This document shows positions 28,494 to 38,101 of a stretch of DNA of 64,000 bases, piece after piece (the first letter of the stretch is position 1; each line of letters begins with the position of its first letter). Where the stretch lies: assembly GCA_902612965.1 (NCBI GenBank), contig CACMFN010000005.1, forward strand, positions 45,941-109,940, in the 5' to 3' direction. This stretch comes from an uncultured SAR116 cluster alpha proteobacterium (GTDB lineage: Bacteria; Pseudomonadota; Alphaproteobacteria; Puniceispirillales; GCA-002684695). The notes below the pieces were generated by a model that was not told the DNA's origin, ran no database searches, and was given only the letters and a program-made list of their open reading frames with translations. Position numbers and translations under genes: made by a program.

Positions 28494-30434
28494 TTATATA
28501 TTTTTTCTATTTTTGATTAAGTTCTCAACAACGGAAGGATCTGCTAAAGTTGAAGTATCACCAAGCTCGCTGTGCTCATTTGCGGCTATTTTCCTTAATA
28601 TTCGTCTCATAATCTTCCCAGAACGTGTTTTGGGTAATGCTGGTGAAAATTGAATAAGATCAGGCGTAGCAATAGGACCAATTATTTTTCTTACAACTTG
28701 TTTAAGTTCCTTTTCAATTTCAATTGAAGGCTCTGACCCTAATACCAAAGTAACATACGCATAAATTCCTTGACCTTTTATATCGTGTGGATACCCAACT
28801 ACTGCAGATTCTGCTACTAATTTATGTTCAACAAGAGCAGACTCAACTTCTGCTGTTCCCATTCTGTGACCAGAAATATTTATTACATCGTCAACTCTTC
28901 CAGTTATCCAGTAATAACCATCTTTGTCTCGTCTACAGCCATCACCTGTAAAATACCTTCCAGGAAATGTACTAAAATACGTTTCCGCAAATCGTTTATG
29001 GTCACCATATACAGTTCGCATCTGTCCAGGCCATGAAATATCTAAACAAAGACTTCCCTCAGCAGGGCCCTCAAGAATATTATTATTTTGGTCAACAATT
29101 ACTGGTTTTACTCCAAAAAGAGGCTTGGTTGCTGAGCCTGGTTTAGTTGGAGTAACTCCTGGTAACGGGCTTATAAGAATTCCTCCAGTTTCAGTTTGCC
29201 ACCAAGTATCAACTATCTCGCAATTTTTATTGCCAACAACGTCATAGTACCATCTCCAAGCTTCTGGGTTTATTGGTTCACCCACTGTACCTAGAAGTTT
29301 TAGGGAAGACCTTGATGTTTTTTTAACTGCTTCATCCCCTTCTCTCATCAAGGCTCGTATCGCTGTTGGTGCTGTATAAAAAATATTGACTTTGTGCTTG
29401 TCTACGATTTCCCAAAAACGAGAATTTGTGGGATAGTTAGGAACGCCTTCAAACATAAGAGTTGTAGCCCCGTTTGCGAGAGGGCCATAAACAATGTACG
29501 AATGACCTGTTACCCATCCAACATCAGCTGTACACCAGTAAATGTCACCGTCAATATAGTTAAATACATATTTATGAGTTATTGAAGTGTAAACTATATA
29601 TCCAGCAGTTGTGTGTAATACACCCTTTGGTTTTCCGGTCGAACCAGAAGTGTATAGTATAAATAGAGGATCCTCAGCATCCATTTCTTCTGGTTGGCAC
29701 TCATTATGAACCTTTGACATGGCTTCGTGATACCAAACATCACGATTTTTAACCCAGTTGATATCATTCCCTGTTCTTTTTACTACAATACATTTTTTTA
29801 TAGAACTGCATAAATTTAAAGCCGCATCTGTATTTTCTTTAAGGGGTATTATTTTACCCCCACGTATACCTTCATCTGCAGTAATAATAATATTTGAATT
29901 ACAATCAGTAATTCTGCCAGCTAGTGAGTCAGGAGAAAATCCACCAAAAACGACTGAATGAATGGCGCCTATCCTGGCGCAAGCTAGCATTGCAACTGCA
30001 GCTTCAGGGATCATTGGCATATATATTGTTATCCTGTCACCTTTTTTTGCGCCATTGGCTTTTAGAGCATTAGAGAACTTACAAACCTCCTCATATAACT
30101 CTCGATAGGTGATTTTTTTTGTTTCGTTTGGGTCATCACCTTCCCAGATAATAGCAATCTGATTTCCTCTAGCTTCTAAGTGTCTATCTAGACAATTAGA
30201 AGATACATTAAGAGAGCCATCATAAAACCATCTTATGTGAAGGTCTTTGAGATCATATGATACATCTTTAACTTTTGAAAAAGGTTTTATCCATTCTACT
30301 TTTTTCCCTTCTTCAGCCCAAAATTTATCATTTAATTCTATTGAATAATCATATTTTTCAGAAAAATGCTTTTCATTAATAAGTGAAACTTTTTTTGCTT
30401 TTTCAGATGGATGATATAAATTATCTTCAGACAT
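28494..30434 (-). CDS. acsA: Acetyl-CoA synthetase
   Basis: 646 aa, full length. AMP-forming ligase with P-loop [40 protein letters not shown] hinge and [11 protein letters not shown] containing the acetylation-regulated catalytic Lys near the C-terminus. It activates acetate to acetyl-CoA. In marine heterotrophs it supports acetate scavenging and overflow recovery. No regulator is adjacent; a Pat-type acetylation control is possible from the conserved Lys site. Confidence 0.97.
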   Translation of the reverse strand: MSEDNLYHPSEKAKKVSLINEKHFSEKYDYSIELNDKFWAEEGKKVEWIKPFSKVKDVSYDLKDLHIRWFYDGSLNVSSNCLDRHLEARGNQIAIIWEGDDPNETKKITYRELYEEVCKFSNALKANGAKKGDRITIYMPMIPEAAVAMLACARIGAIHSVVFGGFSPDSLAGRITDCNSNIIITADEGIRGGKIIPLKENTDAALNLCSSIKKCIVVKRTGNDINWVKNRDVWYHEAMSKVHNECQPEEMDAEDPLFILYTSGSTGKPKGVLHTTAGYIVYTSITHKYVFNYIDGDIYWCTADVGWVTGHSYIVYGPLANGATTLMFEGVPNYPTNSRFWEIVDKHKVNIFYTAPTAIRALMREGDEAVKKTSRSSLKLLGTVGEPINPEAWRWYYDVVGNKNCEIVDTWWQTETGGILISPLPGVTPTKPGSATKPLFGVKPVIVDQNNNILEGPAEGSLCLDISWPGQMRTVYGDHKRFAETYFSTFPGRYFTGDGCRRDKDGYYWITGRVDDVINISGHRMGTAEVESALVEHKLVAESAVVGYPHDIKGQGIYAYVTLVLGSEPSIEIEKELKQVVRKIIGPIATPDLIQFSPALPKTRSGKIMRRILRKIAANEHSELGDTSTLADPSVVENLIKNRKNI

Positions 30435-30443
30435 TTTCCCCTC

Positions 30444-31016
30444 TTAAAATTTATTATTATTATTGCATAAATATTTTTCTGCTTCAAAAGAAGTTTCAAT
30501 ATTTAAAATTTTTTGGGATATATCATAATTAAAACCAGCTCTAGAAAATGAACCATACCACTTGTTTAGTAAGTTTGATTTTTCATCAAATGGTTTTTGA
30601 TAAAATGGCCCTATCTTTTTTTTTCTGGCAAAGTTTAAAGCTGCAAGAAAGTCATTGTTAGCAAATTTACTAAAGTATTTTTCAAGAGAGTTCTCAATTA
30701 TTTCTTCACTAATGCCGTAACTTTGTAATTTTACGATAATATATTTTTTACTTTTCCCAGTGTTAATAAATTTTTCAATTTTATTTTTAGCAAAGGTTTC
30801 ATCATTAATATATCCTAATTCTTTGCATCGTTTCACAACTGAATTAATTTCATTTTGTAAAAATTCTTTTCTAATTTCAGAAAAAAATTTTTCACAGTAA
30901 GTATTTAAATTACGTCTTAATTTGCTTTCTGTTGTTGAAAATTTACTAAGATATGACAAAGCTTTGTTCGTTAATGAACTTTTCAATTCTTTTGAATTGT
31001 TTTCGATTTTTTTCAT
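30444..31016 (-). CDS. recX: RecX-family regulatory protein
   Basis: 190 aa. Three-helix RecX repeats are readable: ALSYLSKFSTTESKLRRNL, the CKELGYINDETFAKN block typical of RecX, and a third repeat in ALNFARKKKIGPF. RecX modulates RecA filaments. recA is not in the window. The gene is Lys/Asn-rich, consistent with the AT-rich genome, and lies 9 nt before acsA. Confidence 0.8.
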   Translation of the reverse strand: MKKIENNSKELKSSLTNKALSYLSKFSTTESKLRRNLNTYCEKFFSEIRKEFLQNEINSVVKRCKELGYINDETFAKNKIEKFINTGKSKKYIIVKLQSYGISEEIIENSLEKYFSKFANNDFLAALNFARKKKIGPFYQKPFDEKSNLLNKWYGSFSRAGFNYDISQKILNIETSFEAEKYLCNNNNKF

Positions 31017-31127
31017 TGTTTAAAATTTTATTAATTTAATAATATTGTCAATTTTTCATTTATAAATTTGATAATTTAATTCATAATTTGAATTAGTAAA
31101 ATTAACAAATAATTTTGTGGGTGGTCT

Positions 31128-32237
31128 ATGTCTGATAAATTATTCAAAACAGGTATCTTATCGGATACTGTGATTGCAGAATTATTTAATGCAAAGATTA
31201 TAAACGCTTCTGAAAAATTAAAAAATGATCAAATACAACCTGCAAGCCTTGATTTACGTCTTGGTAGAAAAGCTTGGAGGGTTAGGTCTTCATTTTTGCC
31301 GGGTTCTAAAAATAAAGTTAAGAATAAAATTTCTAGGCTTTCTATGCATGAAATTGATTTATCAAAGGGTGCAGTTCTAGAAAAAGGCTGCGTATATATT
31401 GCTGAAATTATGGAAAAATTAGATCTTCCTAAAAATATTTCAGCTTCTGCAAATCCAAAGTCAAGCACTGGCCGTTTAGATATATTTACTCGTTTAATTG
31501 CTGATAATGCAACAGAATTTGAATTTGTTAAAAGTGGATACAAAGGGCCTTTATACATAGAAATCTCACCAAGAACATTCTCAGTATTGGTTCATGAGGG
31601 TTCTCGCTTGAACCAAATTCGTTTCAGAAGTGGAAATTATTTACTCAATGATGAAGAGATTAAAGAATTACATAAAAATATTTCCTTAATATTTGGCTAT
31701 GATGGCTCTTTAGATATTAAAGATGGAATTCCTCTTTCAATTGATTTGTCTGGAATGACTGAAGGATTAATTGGATATAGGGCAAGAAAGCATACTGACC
31801 TAATTGATATCCAAAATATTAAATATTACAAAAAGGAAGCATTTTGGGAAAAAGTGACAACCAATGACTTGACATCGGACGGATTAGTTTTGAACCCAGA
31901 TGAATTTTACATTCTTGCTAGTAAAGAATTTGTAGTAATACCAGAAACTCATGCTGCTGAAATGAGAGCTTATGACACACGGGTTGGTGAATTTAGAGCG
32001 CACTATGCTGGTTTCTTTGACCCTGGATTTGGCTTAGTTGAAGGTAAAGTATCAAATACTAGAGCAGTTCTTGAGGTGAGAAGTCATGATGTCCCATTCC
32101 TAATTGAGCAAGGCCAGACAGTTTGCCGTCTTATCTATGAGAGGATGTCTTCTTTGCCAAAAAAAGTATATGGTGGTAAAGGTTCAAAATCAAATTACCA
32201 ATCACAAGGACTTAAGCTCTCAAAGCATTTTGAATAA
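31128..32237 (+). CDS. dcd: dCTP deaminase, double-length alphaproteobacterial form
   Basis: 369 aa, about twice the 193 aa of E. coli Dcd. The N-terminal half has QPASLDLRLG and NPKSSTGRLDIFTRLI (the dUTPase/DCD-fold nucleotide site); the C-terminal half repeats the fold with GFFDPGFGLVEG, TRAVLEVRSHDVPFLIEQGQ and CRLIYERM. It converts dCTP to dUTP for dTMP synthesis. This fused two-unit form is typical of alphaproteobacteria. A GGTGG-like ribosome site precedes the ATG. Confidence 0.92.
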   Translation: MSDKLFKTGILSDTVIAELFNAKIINASEKLKNDQIQPASLDLRLGRKAWRVRSSFLPGSKNKVKNKISRLSMHEIDLSKGAVLEKGCVYIAEIMEKLDLPKNISASANPKSSTGRLDIFTRLIADNATEFEFVKSGYKGPLYIEISPRTFSVLVHEGSRLNQIRFRSGNYLLNDEEIKELHKNISLIFGYDGSLDIKDGIPLSIDLSGMTEGLIGYRARKHTDLIDIQNIKYYKKEAFWEKVTTNDLTSDGLVLNPDEFYILASKEFVVIPETHAAEMRAYDTRVGEFRAHYAGFFDPGFGLVEGKVSNTRAVLEVRSHDVPFLIEQGQTVCRLIYERMSSLPKKVYGGKGSKSNYQSQGLKLSKHFE

Positions 32238-32282
32238 TGAAATTTTAAAACTATTGAAATAAATTAAGGATATTTTGAAAAA

Positions 32283-33461
32283 ATGAATTCCAAATATATC
32301 ATGAACACTTATTCTCCTTCCAATTTAACCTTTGATAAAGGTTTAGGGAGTTGGCTATTTGATGATGAAGGTTATAAATATTTAGATTTTGCATCTGGAA
32401 TTGCTGTTAACTCTGTTGGGCATTCACACCCTCATGTTGTGTCTGCAATTCAAAAACAAGCTGCTAAATTAATACATACCTCAAATTTATATAATATTCC
32501 TCAGCAGCAAAAGCTTGCAAAAAGGCTTTGTGACTTAAGTTTTGCTGATTGTGTTTTTTTTTCTAACTCGGGAGCTGAAGCTAATGAAGGAGCTGTAAAA
32601 GTAGCCAGAAGATATATGTTTGAAAAGGGAAAACCTGATCGTAATGTGATACTTTGCGTTGACGGATGCTTTCATGGAAGGACAATTTCTATGCTCTCGG
32701 CCACATCAAAAAAAGAGAATAGAACCGGTTTTGGTCCTCTGCCTGGAGGGTTCAGGCATATTGCATTTAATGATTTAAATTCTCTAGCTGAGCAATTTGC
32801 TGCCAAAGACGTGGCTGCAATCATGATTGAACCAGTTTTAGGAGAAGGTGGTGCTAAATCATTATCCAAAGAATTCTTCAAAAAAGCCCAAGAATTAGCT
32901 AATAATAATAATTGCTTGGTAATATCAGATGAAGTTCAAACTGGTATAGGCAGATTAGGAACATTGTTTGGTTATGAAAAAACTGATCTGAGGCCTGATA
33001 TTATGGCAATTGCAAAAGGTCTTGGCGGTGGTGTGCCAATAGGCGCAGTTTTGGCAAGCAAAAAAGTTGCATCTGCAATGAAACCTGGAAGCCATGGATC
33101 AACATTTGGTGGAAATCCTCTTGTTACTGCTTCTGCAAATGCTGTCCTCGATATAGTTGCAGAAAAAGATTTCTTAAAAATCCTTGGACATAAAATTGAT
33201 TATCTATCTAAGGAGTTGGATAAACTAATGAATGAATTTCCAAAATTTGTAGCAGAGGTTAGAGGGCAAGGATTTTTAAGAGGCCTAAAATTATTTGATC
33301 CAGTTAATGAAATCCAAAATGAACTAAAGAAAAATAAGGTATTATTTGTAGCTGCTGCAGAGAATGTTCTCAGACTTTTACCGCCATTGACTGTCTCCAT
33401 TGAGGAAATTGATATAGCTATTTATGCTTTAAGGAAAGTAGCTTGCAAGGGAACTAAATAA
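32283..33461 (+). CDS. argD: Acetylornithine aminotransferase
   Basis: 392 aa class III PLP transaminase. FSNSGAEANEGAVKVARRY, SDEVQTGIGRLG, the PLP lysine in AIAKGLGGGVPIGA and GSHGSTFGGNPL are visible. It makes N-acetylornithine and may also act as succinyldiaminopimelate transaminase for lysine. Its TAA shares a base with the argF ATG, so the pair is translationally coupled. The argD-argF-hslO order is common in alphaproteobacteria. Confidence 0.95.
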   Translation: MNSKYIMNTYSPSNLTFDKGLGSWLFDDEGYKYLDFASGIAVNSVGHSHPHVVSAIQKQAAKLIHTSNLYNIPQQQKLAKRLCDLSFADCVFFSNSGAEANEGAVKVARRYMFEKGKPDRNVILCVDGCFHGRTISMLSATSKKENRTGFGPLPGGFRHIAFNDLNSLAEQFAAKDVAAIMIEPVLGEGGAKSLSKEFFKKAQELANNNNCLVISDEVQTGIGRLGTLFGYEKTDLRPDIMAIAKGLGGGVPIGAVLASKKVASAMKPGSHGSTFGGNPLVTASANAVLDIVAEKDFLKILGHKIDYLSKELDKLMNEFPKFVAEVRGQGFLRGLKLFDPVNEIQNELKKNKVLFVAAAENVLRLLPPLTVSIEEIDIAIYALRKVACKGTK

Positions 33462-34375
33462 TGAGAAATTTTACTGATATCAAAGATCTTTCTAAATCGG
33501 ATATTGAAGCTATCTTATTTCGAACAAAGCAAGAAAAAAAAGTTATTGCCGAAAAAAGTAATTTAGATATTGAAAAAATTTTATTAGGTAAAACAGTTGC
33601 TCTTATTTTCGAAAAACCTTCAACTCGAACTAGAGTATCTTTTGAAGTTGGAATTAGCCAATTAGGCGGTTGCTCATCAGTTTTACAAGCTTCTGATATT
33701 CAGTTAAGTAGGGGTGAGTCAATATCAGATACTGCAAAAGTTTTATCTAGGTACGTAGATTTAATTATTGTAAGATGCTTTGAACATCAAATGATGATTG
33801 ATTTAGCAAAAAATTCTTCAGTTCCTGTGATTAACGGTTTGACAGATCAGTCCCACCCCTGCCAGGTAATGGCTGATATTCTTACAATAGAGGAGAATAA
33901 AGGAACTTTGTCAAATCAAAATATTTTATGGATTGGTGATGGTAATAATGTCTCTAGGAGTTGGGTGGAGGCATCTTCTCTTTATGATTTCCAAATTACA
34001 TTATGTACTCCCAAAGAGTTATCGCTCCCAATAAAATTTATTGAAAATACTATTGCTAAGGGAGCTAATATTACGGTTGATTACGAACCTGAGAGCGCAA
34101 TCAATAATAAAGATGTTATTATTACTGATACTTGGTCATCAATGGGAGACAACTCCATAAATAAAGAAAACTCCTTGAAACCTTATCAGGTAAATAGAGA
34201 ATTGATAAAAAAAGCAAGAAAAGATGCCGTTTTTATGCATTGTCTTCCAGCACACAGGGGTAAGGAAGTTACCAATGAAGTTATAGATAGTAATCAATCA
34301 ATTGTATTTGCAGGAGCTGAAAATAGGTTGCACGTTCAGAGATCTATTATTTGGTGGTGTTTAAAAAATGATTGA
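33461..34375 (+). CDS. argF: Ornithine carbamoyltransferase
   Basis: 304 aa, normal length. Carbamoyl-phosphate site KPSTRTRVSFE, HPCQVMADI, ornithine loop SMGD, and FMHCLPAHRG with the active-site Cys. It forms citrulline from ornithine and carbamoyl phosphate in arginine synthesis. Overlaps argD by one base and hslO by 8 nt. Confidence 0.97.
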   Translation: MRNFTDIKDLSKSDIEAILFRTKQEKKVIAEKSNLDIEKILLGKTVALIFEKPSTRTRVSFEVGISQLGGCSSVLQASDIQLSRGESISDTAKVLSRYVDLIIVRCFEHQMMIDLAKNSSVPVINGLTDQSHPCQVMADILTIEENKGTLSNQNILWIGDGNNVSRSWVEASSLYDFQITLCTPKELSLPIKFIENTIAKGANITVDYEPESAINNKDVIITDTWSSMGDNSINKENSLKPYQVNRELIKKARKDAVFMHCLPAHRGKEVTNEVIDSNQSIVFAGAENRLHVQRSIIWWCLKND

Positions 34376-35261
34376 AAGTAAAAACTTTACATTCGATAAA
34401 ATAATTCCATTTACTTTAAAAAGATCAAAAATTAGGGGAAGGTTTGTCAAATTAGATAATTCAATAAGCAAAATACTAAATCGACATGACTACGAATTAC
34501 CTATTGCGTTAACTCTTTCAGAAATATTAAGTGTTTCTTGCTGTATTGGATCATTGTTAAAATTTAATGGGAATTTTATTATTCAAGGCAGTAGCAGAGA
34601 AATTTTAAAAACTGTTTTAGCTGATTACTCTAGTAATGGAAGTATTCGAGCATATGCGAGTTATGATAGCAAAAATTTTGAAAATAAAACTTTAGCTAGT
34701 TTTGATGAATTAATGCCTAAAGGCCACTTTGCTTTTACAGCAATTGAAAACAAATCAAATAAAAGATATCAAGGGATAATTCCTGTTCAAAAAGGAAACT
34801 TTATACACTCAGTTTACTATTATTTTAAAAATTCAGAACAAGTAAATTCAGAAATTGTTTGCTTCTCTGATAATTATGAAAAAAAATTTATTTCAGCAGC
34901 AATTTTAATTCAAAAAACACCTTCTGAAACTTTTGGCGAATCAGACGATTTCAATTTATTTGAAGAAGCAAAATTGTTTTTAAATTCTCTAACAAAAATT
35001 GAACTTCTATCTAGTGATGTGAGTATGGAGTACATATTATATAAATTATTTCATTCTCTGGATGTAAGAGTGCAAAAAGAAATTGCTGTTAAAGATAAAT
35101 GTAGATGCTCTATAACTAGGGTAAAAAAAACACTTAAACAAATTTCTGCGAATGAATTAAGTAAAATCACTCTCCCGGATGGTAGTCTTGATATCACATG
35201 TGAATTTTGCAAAAAAACTACTAAGCTAATTAAAAAAGATTTAGATTCTATTCGTAATTGA
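34368..35261 (+). CDS. hslO: Redox-regulated chaperone Hsp33
   Basis: 297 aa. The C-terminal redox switch has both zinc motifs, CRC (about residue 244) and CEFC (about 281-284), with the linker between them as in Hsp33. The N-terminal domain includes LKFNGNFIIQG. It is a holdase activated by oxidative unfolding in the cytoplasm. It overlaps argF by 8 nt. Several usually conserved glycines in the N-terminal half are replaced, so the protein is diverged but intact. Confidence 0.9.
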   Translation: MIESKNFTFDKIIPFTLKRSKIRGRFVKLDNSISKILNRHDYELPIALTLSEILSVSCCIGSLLKFNGNFIIQGSSREILKTVLADYSSNGSIRAYASYDSKNFENKTLASFDELMPKGHFAFTAIENKSNKRYQGIIPVQKGNFIHSVYYYFKNSEQVNSEIVCFSDNYEKKFISAAILIQKTPSETFGESDDFNLFEEAKLFLNSLTKIELLSSDVSMEYILYKLFHSLDVRVQKEIAVKDKCRCSITRVKKTLKQISANELSKITLPDGSLDITCEFCKKTTKLIKKDLDSIRN

Positions 35262-35300
35262 AAAATAAATATAAAAAAGATACTCTATGAACATAATTGT

Positions 35301-35903
35301 ATGGAAAATAAAAATATAAAAGTTTCTTCCAGAAGATCTTTCAACATTGGCATTTTATCGTTCTTTGCTTCGCTAGGCTTAAAGGACAAATCAGTTTTAG
35401 CTGACAACGTCTTTAAATTAATGGATATGGAGCCAATTAAAATAACTGTAAAAAGTCTTAAAATTCAAGATTTATATGCAATGCCACTAGTCGACCCATA
35501 TGTTGAACACAGAATGAGAAGATCACCGTCTGATGCTTTGATTGGTTGGGCGCATACGATTTTAAGGCCTATAGGGACAGAGGGAACTGCTATTTTTAAA
35601 ATTTTAGATGCAAGTGCAATTGTATCGAACATAAACTCAGATTTTACATTTCTAGATTTATTTAAAAATAAACAAAGTTCAAAAATTACAATTAAATTAT
35701 CAGGAAAATTAGAGCTATTTAGAGATAACAATAAAGAGACAGGTTACCTAGATATTGTTGCTACATCAAATAAAACTGCTCCAGAATCAGCTTCTATAAC
35801 ACAACTTGAAGAAATTTGGGATAGTAATCTTAATAATGTAATTGGAAAGTTTGATAAAGAATTTAGAAACCAAATAAAAGTTTTGCCTCAATTCCTCGGT
35901 TAA
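35301..35903 (+). CDS. Exported protein with Tat-like signal, unknown function
   Basis: 200 aa. The N-terminus VSSRRSFNIGILSFFASLG matches the twin-arginine pattern S-R-R-x-F followed by a modest hydrophobic stretch, suggesting Tat export. The rest (about 40-198) is mixed alpha/beta with no motif I recognise; it contains a charged EHRMRRSPSDALIGWAHTILRP segment resembling a conserved core. It follows hslO by 40 nt on the same strand and its end overlaps trkH by 4 nt on the other strand. A cofactor-bearing or folded periplasmic protein is implied by the signal but not shown. Confidence 0.6.
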   Translation: MENKNIKVSSRRSFNIGILSFFASLGLKDKSVLADNVFKLMDMEPIKITVKSLKIQDLYAMPLVDPYVEHRMRRSPSDALIGWAHTILRPIGTEGTAIFKILDASAIVSNINSDFTFLDLFKNKQSSKITIKLSGKLELFRDNNKETGYLDIVATSNKTAPESASITQLEEIWDSNLNNVIGKFDKEFRNQIKVLPQFLG

Positions 35904-37348
35904 TATTTCCAGAAGTTTGGTGTAAAAAGTATTAGTATAGTATATAATTCTAGTCTTCCTAAAATCATTGCTGCGCAGAGTACCCACTTTGCTAAAAATG
36001 GAAGAGTTGAAAAATTTCCTGAAGGTCCGATCTGTTCGCCTAAACCGGGACCAACATTACTAATTGCAGTTGCAGCTCCTGAAATTGATGTTTCAAAATC
36101 TAACCCCAAAATACTTAGAGCGCTTGCAGTGACCGCAAATGCAAGGATATAGATGAAAAAAAATCCCATTACAGAATTAGTAACATTATCAGGCACTGGT
36201 TTTTCATTGTAATGAGGTAAAACGATAGAATGTGGACGAAGAAGTCTAATAAGCTGTGCATTGGCGCTGCTTGCCAAAACTTGAAGTCTAAACATTCTTA
36301 TTCCGCATGTTGTTGATCCTGCACATCCCCCTATAAACATACACAAAAGTAAAATTGTAGGCGCAAATCCACCCCATAACCCAAAATCTGCGGTTCCATA
36401 TCCCGTTCCTGTAAGTATAGAAGTAACATTGAATGCGGAATATCGAATAGAATCTTTCCAACCATAAGTCCCATTTAAAAATAATAAAGAAAAAATTGTT
36501 AAAACAAGGATGGTTAATAAAACAAGGAACCATCTAACCTGGCTATCTTTTATAAGGTCACGATAAGAACCTTTTGTCATGGCCAAGTAATGGACAAAAG
36601 GTAAGCTTCCGAAAATCATTCCTAAAATAATTATCCAATCAATTAGCTGGCTATTAAATGCTCCAATTGAGCCGCTCTTTGTTGAATATCCACCAGTTGC
36701 AATAGTAGTCATTGAATGTAAAATTGAGTCGAAAGAAGACATTCCTGAGAAATAAAGAAGAGAGGCCCAAATAAGGGTTAAAACTGAATAAATAATAAAT
36801 ATTCCTCTTGTAAGTGATGTAGCCCTAGGGACAACTTTTTCGGGGTTCTCAAAATTTTCAGCTTTAAATAATTGCATGCCTCCAACACTTAGCATTGGAA
36901 AAATAGCAATAGCCATAACAATTACACCAATTCCACCAAGCCATTGTAAAAGTGATCTCCACACCAATATGCCTGGTGGTGAAGCCTCAATGCTAATAAG
37001 GATGGTTGATCCTGTTGTTGTAATTCCAGACATTGACTCAAAAAAAGAGTCAGTAAAACTAAGATTTATATTACTTAAATAAAATGGCAATGCACCAAAA
37101 AATGCAATTGTTATCCATGACATGGTTGTTAGAACAAAAGCTTGTCTCAAGTCGATATTTTGGTCGTTATGTCCTCTTGTTGCTAGAAATACTGACATTC
37201 CAACAAAAAGAGTAATCGTTGCAGAAATAAAGAAATTGATCCAGTTTTGGTCATTATATACAAAATCAACAAAACCTGAGACCACCATAAAACCTGATAG
37301 AGGCATTATTAATATGCTTAGTATATGAAAAATAGGTGTTATTTTCAT
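35900..37348 (-). CDS. trkH: Trk-type K+ uptake membrane subunit
   Basis: 482 aa with many membrane helices. The four pore-loop selectivity filters are readable: GITTTGSTI, TTIATGGYST, LTGTGYGTAD and ISNVGPGLG, and the Arg in the FIGGCAGSTTCGIRMFRLQVL helix matches the gating region. It forms the K+-translocating subunit in the inner membrane; the regulatory NAD-binding TrkA is not in this window. The gene is alone on its strand, 56 nt downstream of folE. Confidence 0.95.
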   Translation of the reverse strand: MKITPIFHILSILIMPLSGFMVVSGFVDFVYNDQNWINFFISATITLFVGMSVFLATRGHNDQNIDLRQAFVLTTMSWITIAFFGALPFYLSNINLSFTDSFFESMSGITTTGSTILISIEASPPGILVWRSLLQWLGGIGVIVMAIAIFPMLSVGGMQLFKAENFENPEKVVPRATSLTRGIFIIYSVLTLIWASLLYFSGMSSFDSILHSMTTIATGGYSTKSGSIGAFNSQLIDWIIILGMIFGSLPFVHYLAMTKGSYRDLIKDSQVRWFLVLLTILVLTIFSLLFLNGTYGWKDSIRYSAFNVTSILTGTGYGTADFGLWGGFAPTILLLCMFIGGCAGSTTCGIRMFRLQVLASSANAQLIRLLRPHSIVLPHYNEKPVPDNVTNSVMGFFFIYILAFAVTASALSILGLDFETSISGAATAISNVGPGLGEQIGPSGNFSTLPFLAKWVLCAAMILGRLELYTILILFTPNFWKY

Positions 37349-37404
37349 AAAGCTAACCTATATTTTTTTTCATAAGTATTAATATAAAAAATTGTAATTT
37401 TAAA

Positions 37405-38022
37405 TTATTTACTAGTCAAAGAGTTAAGAAATCTGTTTTGCAAGTTCTGGCTCTCTTTAAAGTCTCCAGTAAAAAATGTTGTAGTCATGTCCACGTGTGC
37501 TTTCTTTACTCCCCTACTACTCATACAATGATGCTCAGCACTAATAAATACAGCAACTCCTTTTGGATTGAGGTTGTTTTGAATACTATTAGCTATTTGT
37601 GATGTCATTGTTTCTTGGGTCTGAAGCCGTTTAGCAAAAACATCAACTATTCTAGCTAATTTTGATATTCCTACAACTTTACCATCTGGGATGTAAGCAA
37701 CGGAAGCATCACCAATTATTGGAGCTAAATGATGTTCACAGTGGCTTCGAAACTCAATATTTTTCAACATTACAAAATCTTGGTAATTTCCTGTCTCAAA
37801 AAATGTTTTTTCTAAAATATTTTTTGGAATTTTACTGTAACCAGCAAAATATTCCTCAAAAGCTTTAACTACCCTTTTGGGAGTTTCAATTAATCCTTCT
37901 CTTGATGGATCATCACCTGCCCATTTAATTAAAACTTTTACAGCTTTTTCAGCTTCTTCTCTGGTTGGCCTTTCATCTTCTTTATCTCTTAGAAGAGCAT
38001 TTGCACTATCTATAATTGTCAT
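37405..38022 (-). CDS. folE: GTP cyclohydrolase I
   Basis: 205 aa. Zinc and substrate sites FRSHCEHHLAPIIG, the GISKLARIVDVFAKR helix, and AEHHCMSSRGVKK are all intact. It converts GTP to dihydroneopterin triphosphate, the entry to folate (and preQ0) synthesis. Preceded by an AT-rich region of about 80 bases that separates it from the CLC gene. Confidence 0.97.
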   Translation of the reverse strand: MTIIDSANALLRDKEDERPTREEAEKAVKVLIKWAGDDPSREGLIETPKRVVKAFEEYFAGYSKIPKNILEKTFFETGNYQDFVMLKNIEFRSHCEHHLAPIIGDASVAYIPDGKVVGISKLARIVDVFAKRLQTQETMTSQIANSIQNNLNPKGVAVFISAEHHCMSSRGVKKAHVDMTTTFFTGDFKESQNLQNRFLNSLTSK

Positions 38023-38101
38023 AACAAAAACTTATTAAAAATTAACAATATATCTATATAATGTATTTTTATTTATTAGCTATAAAAAAACTACAGTTTG
38101 T

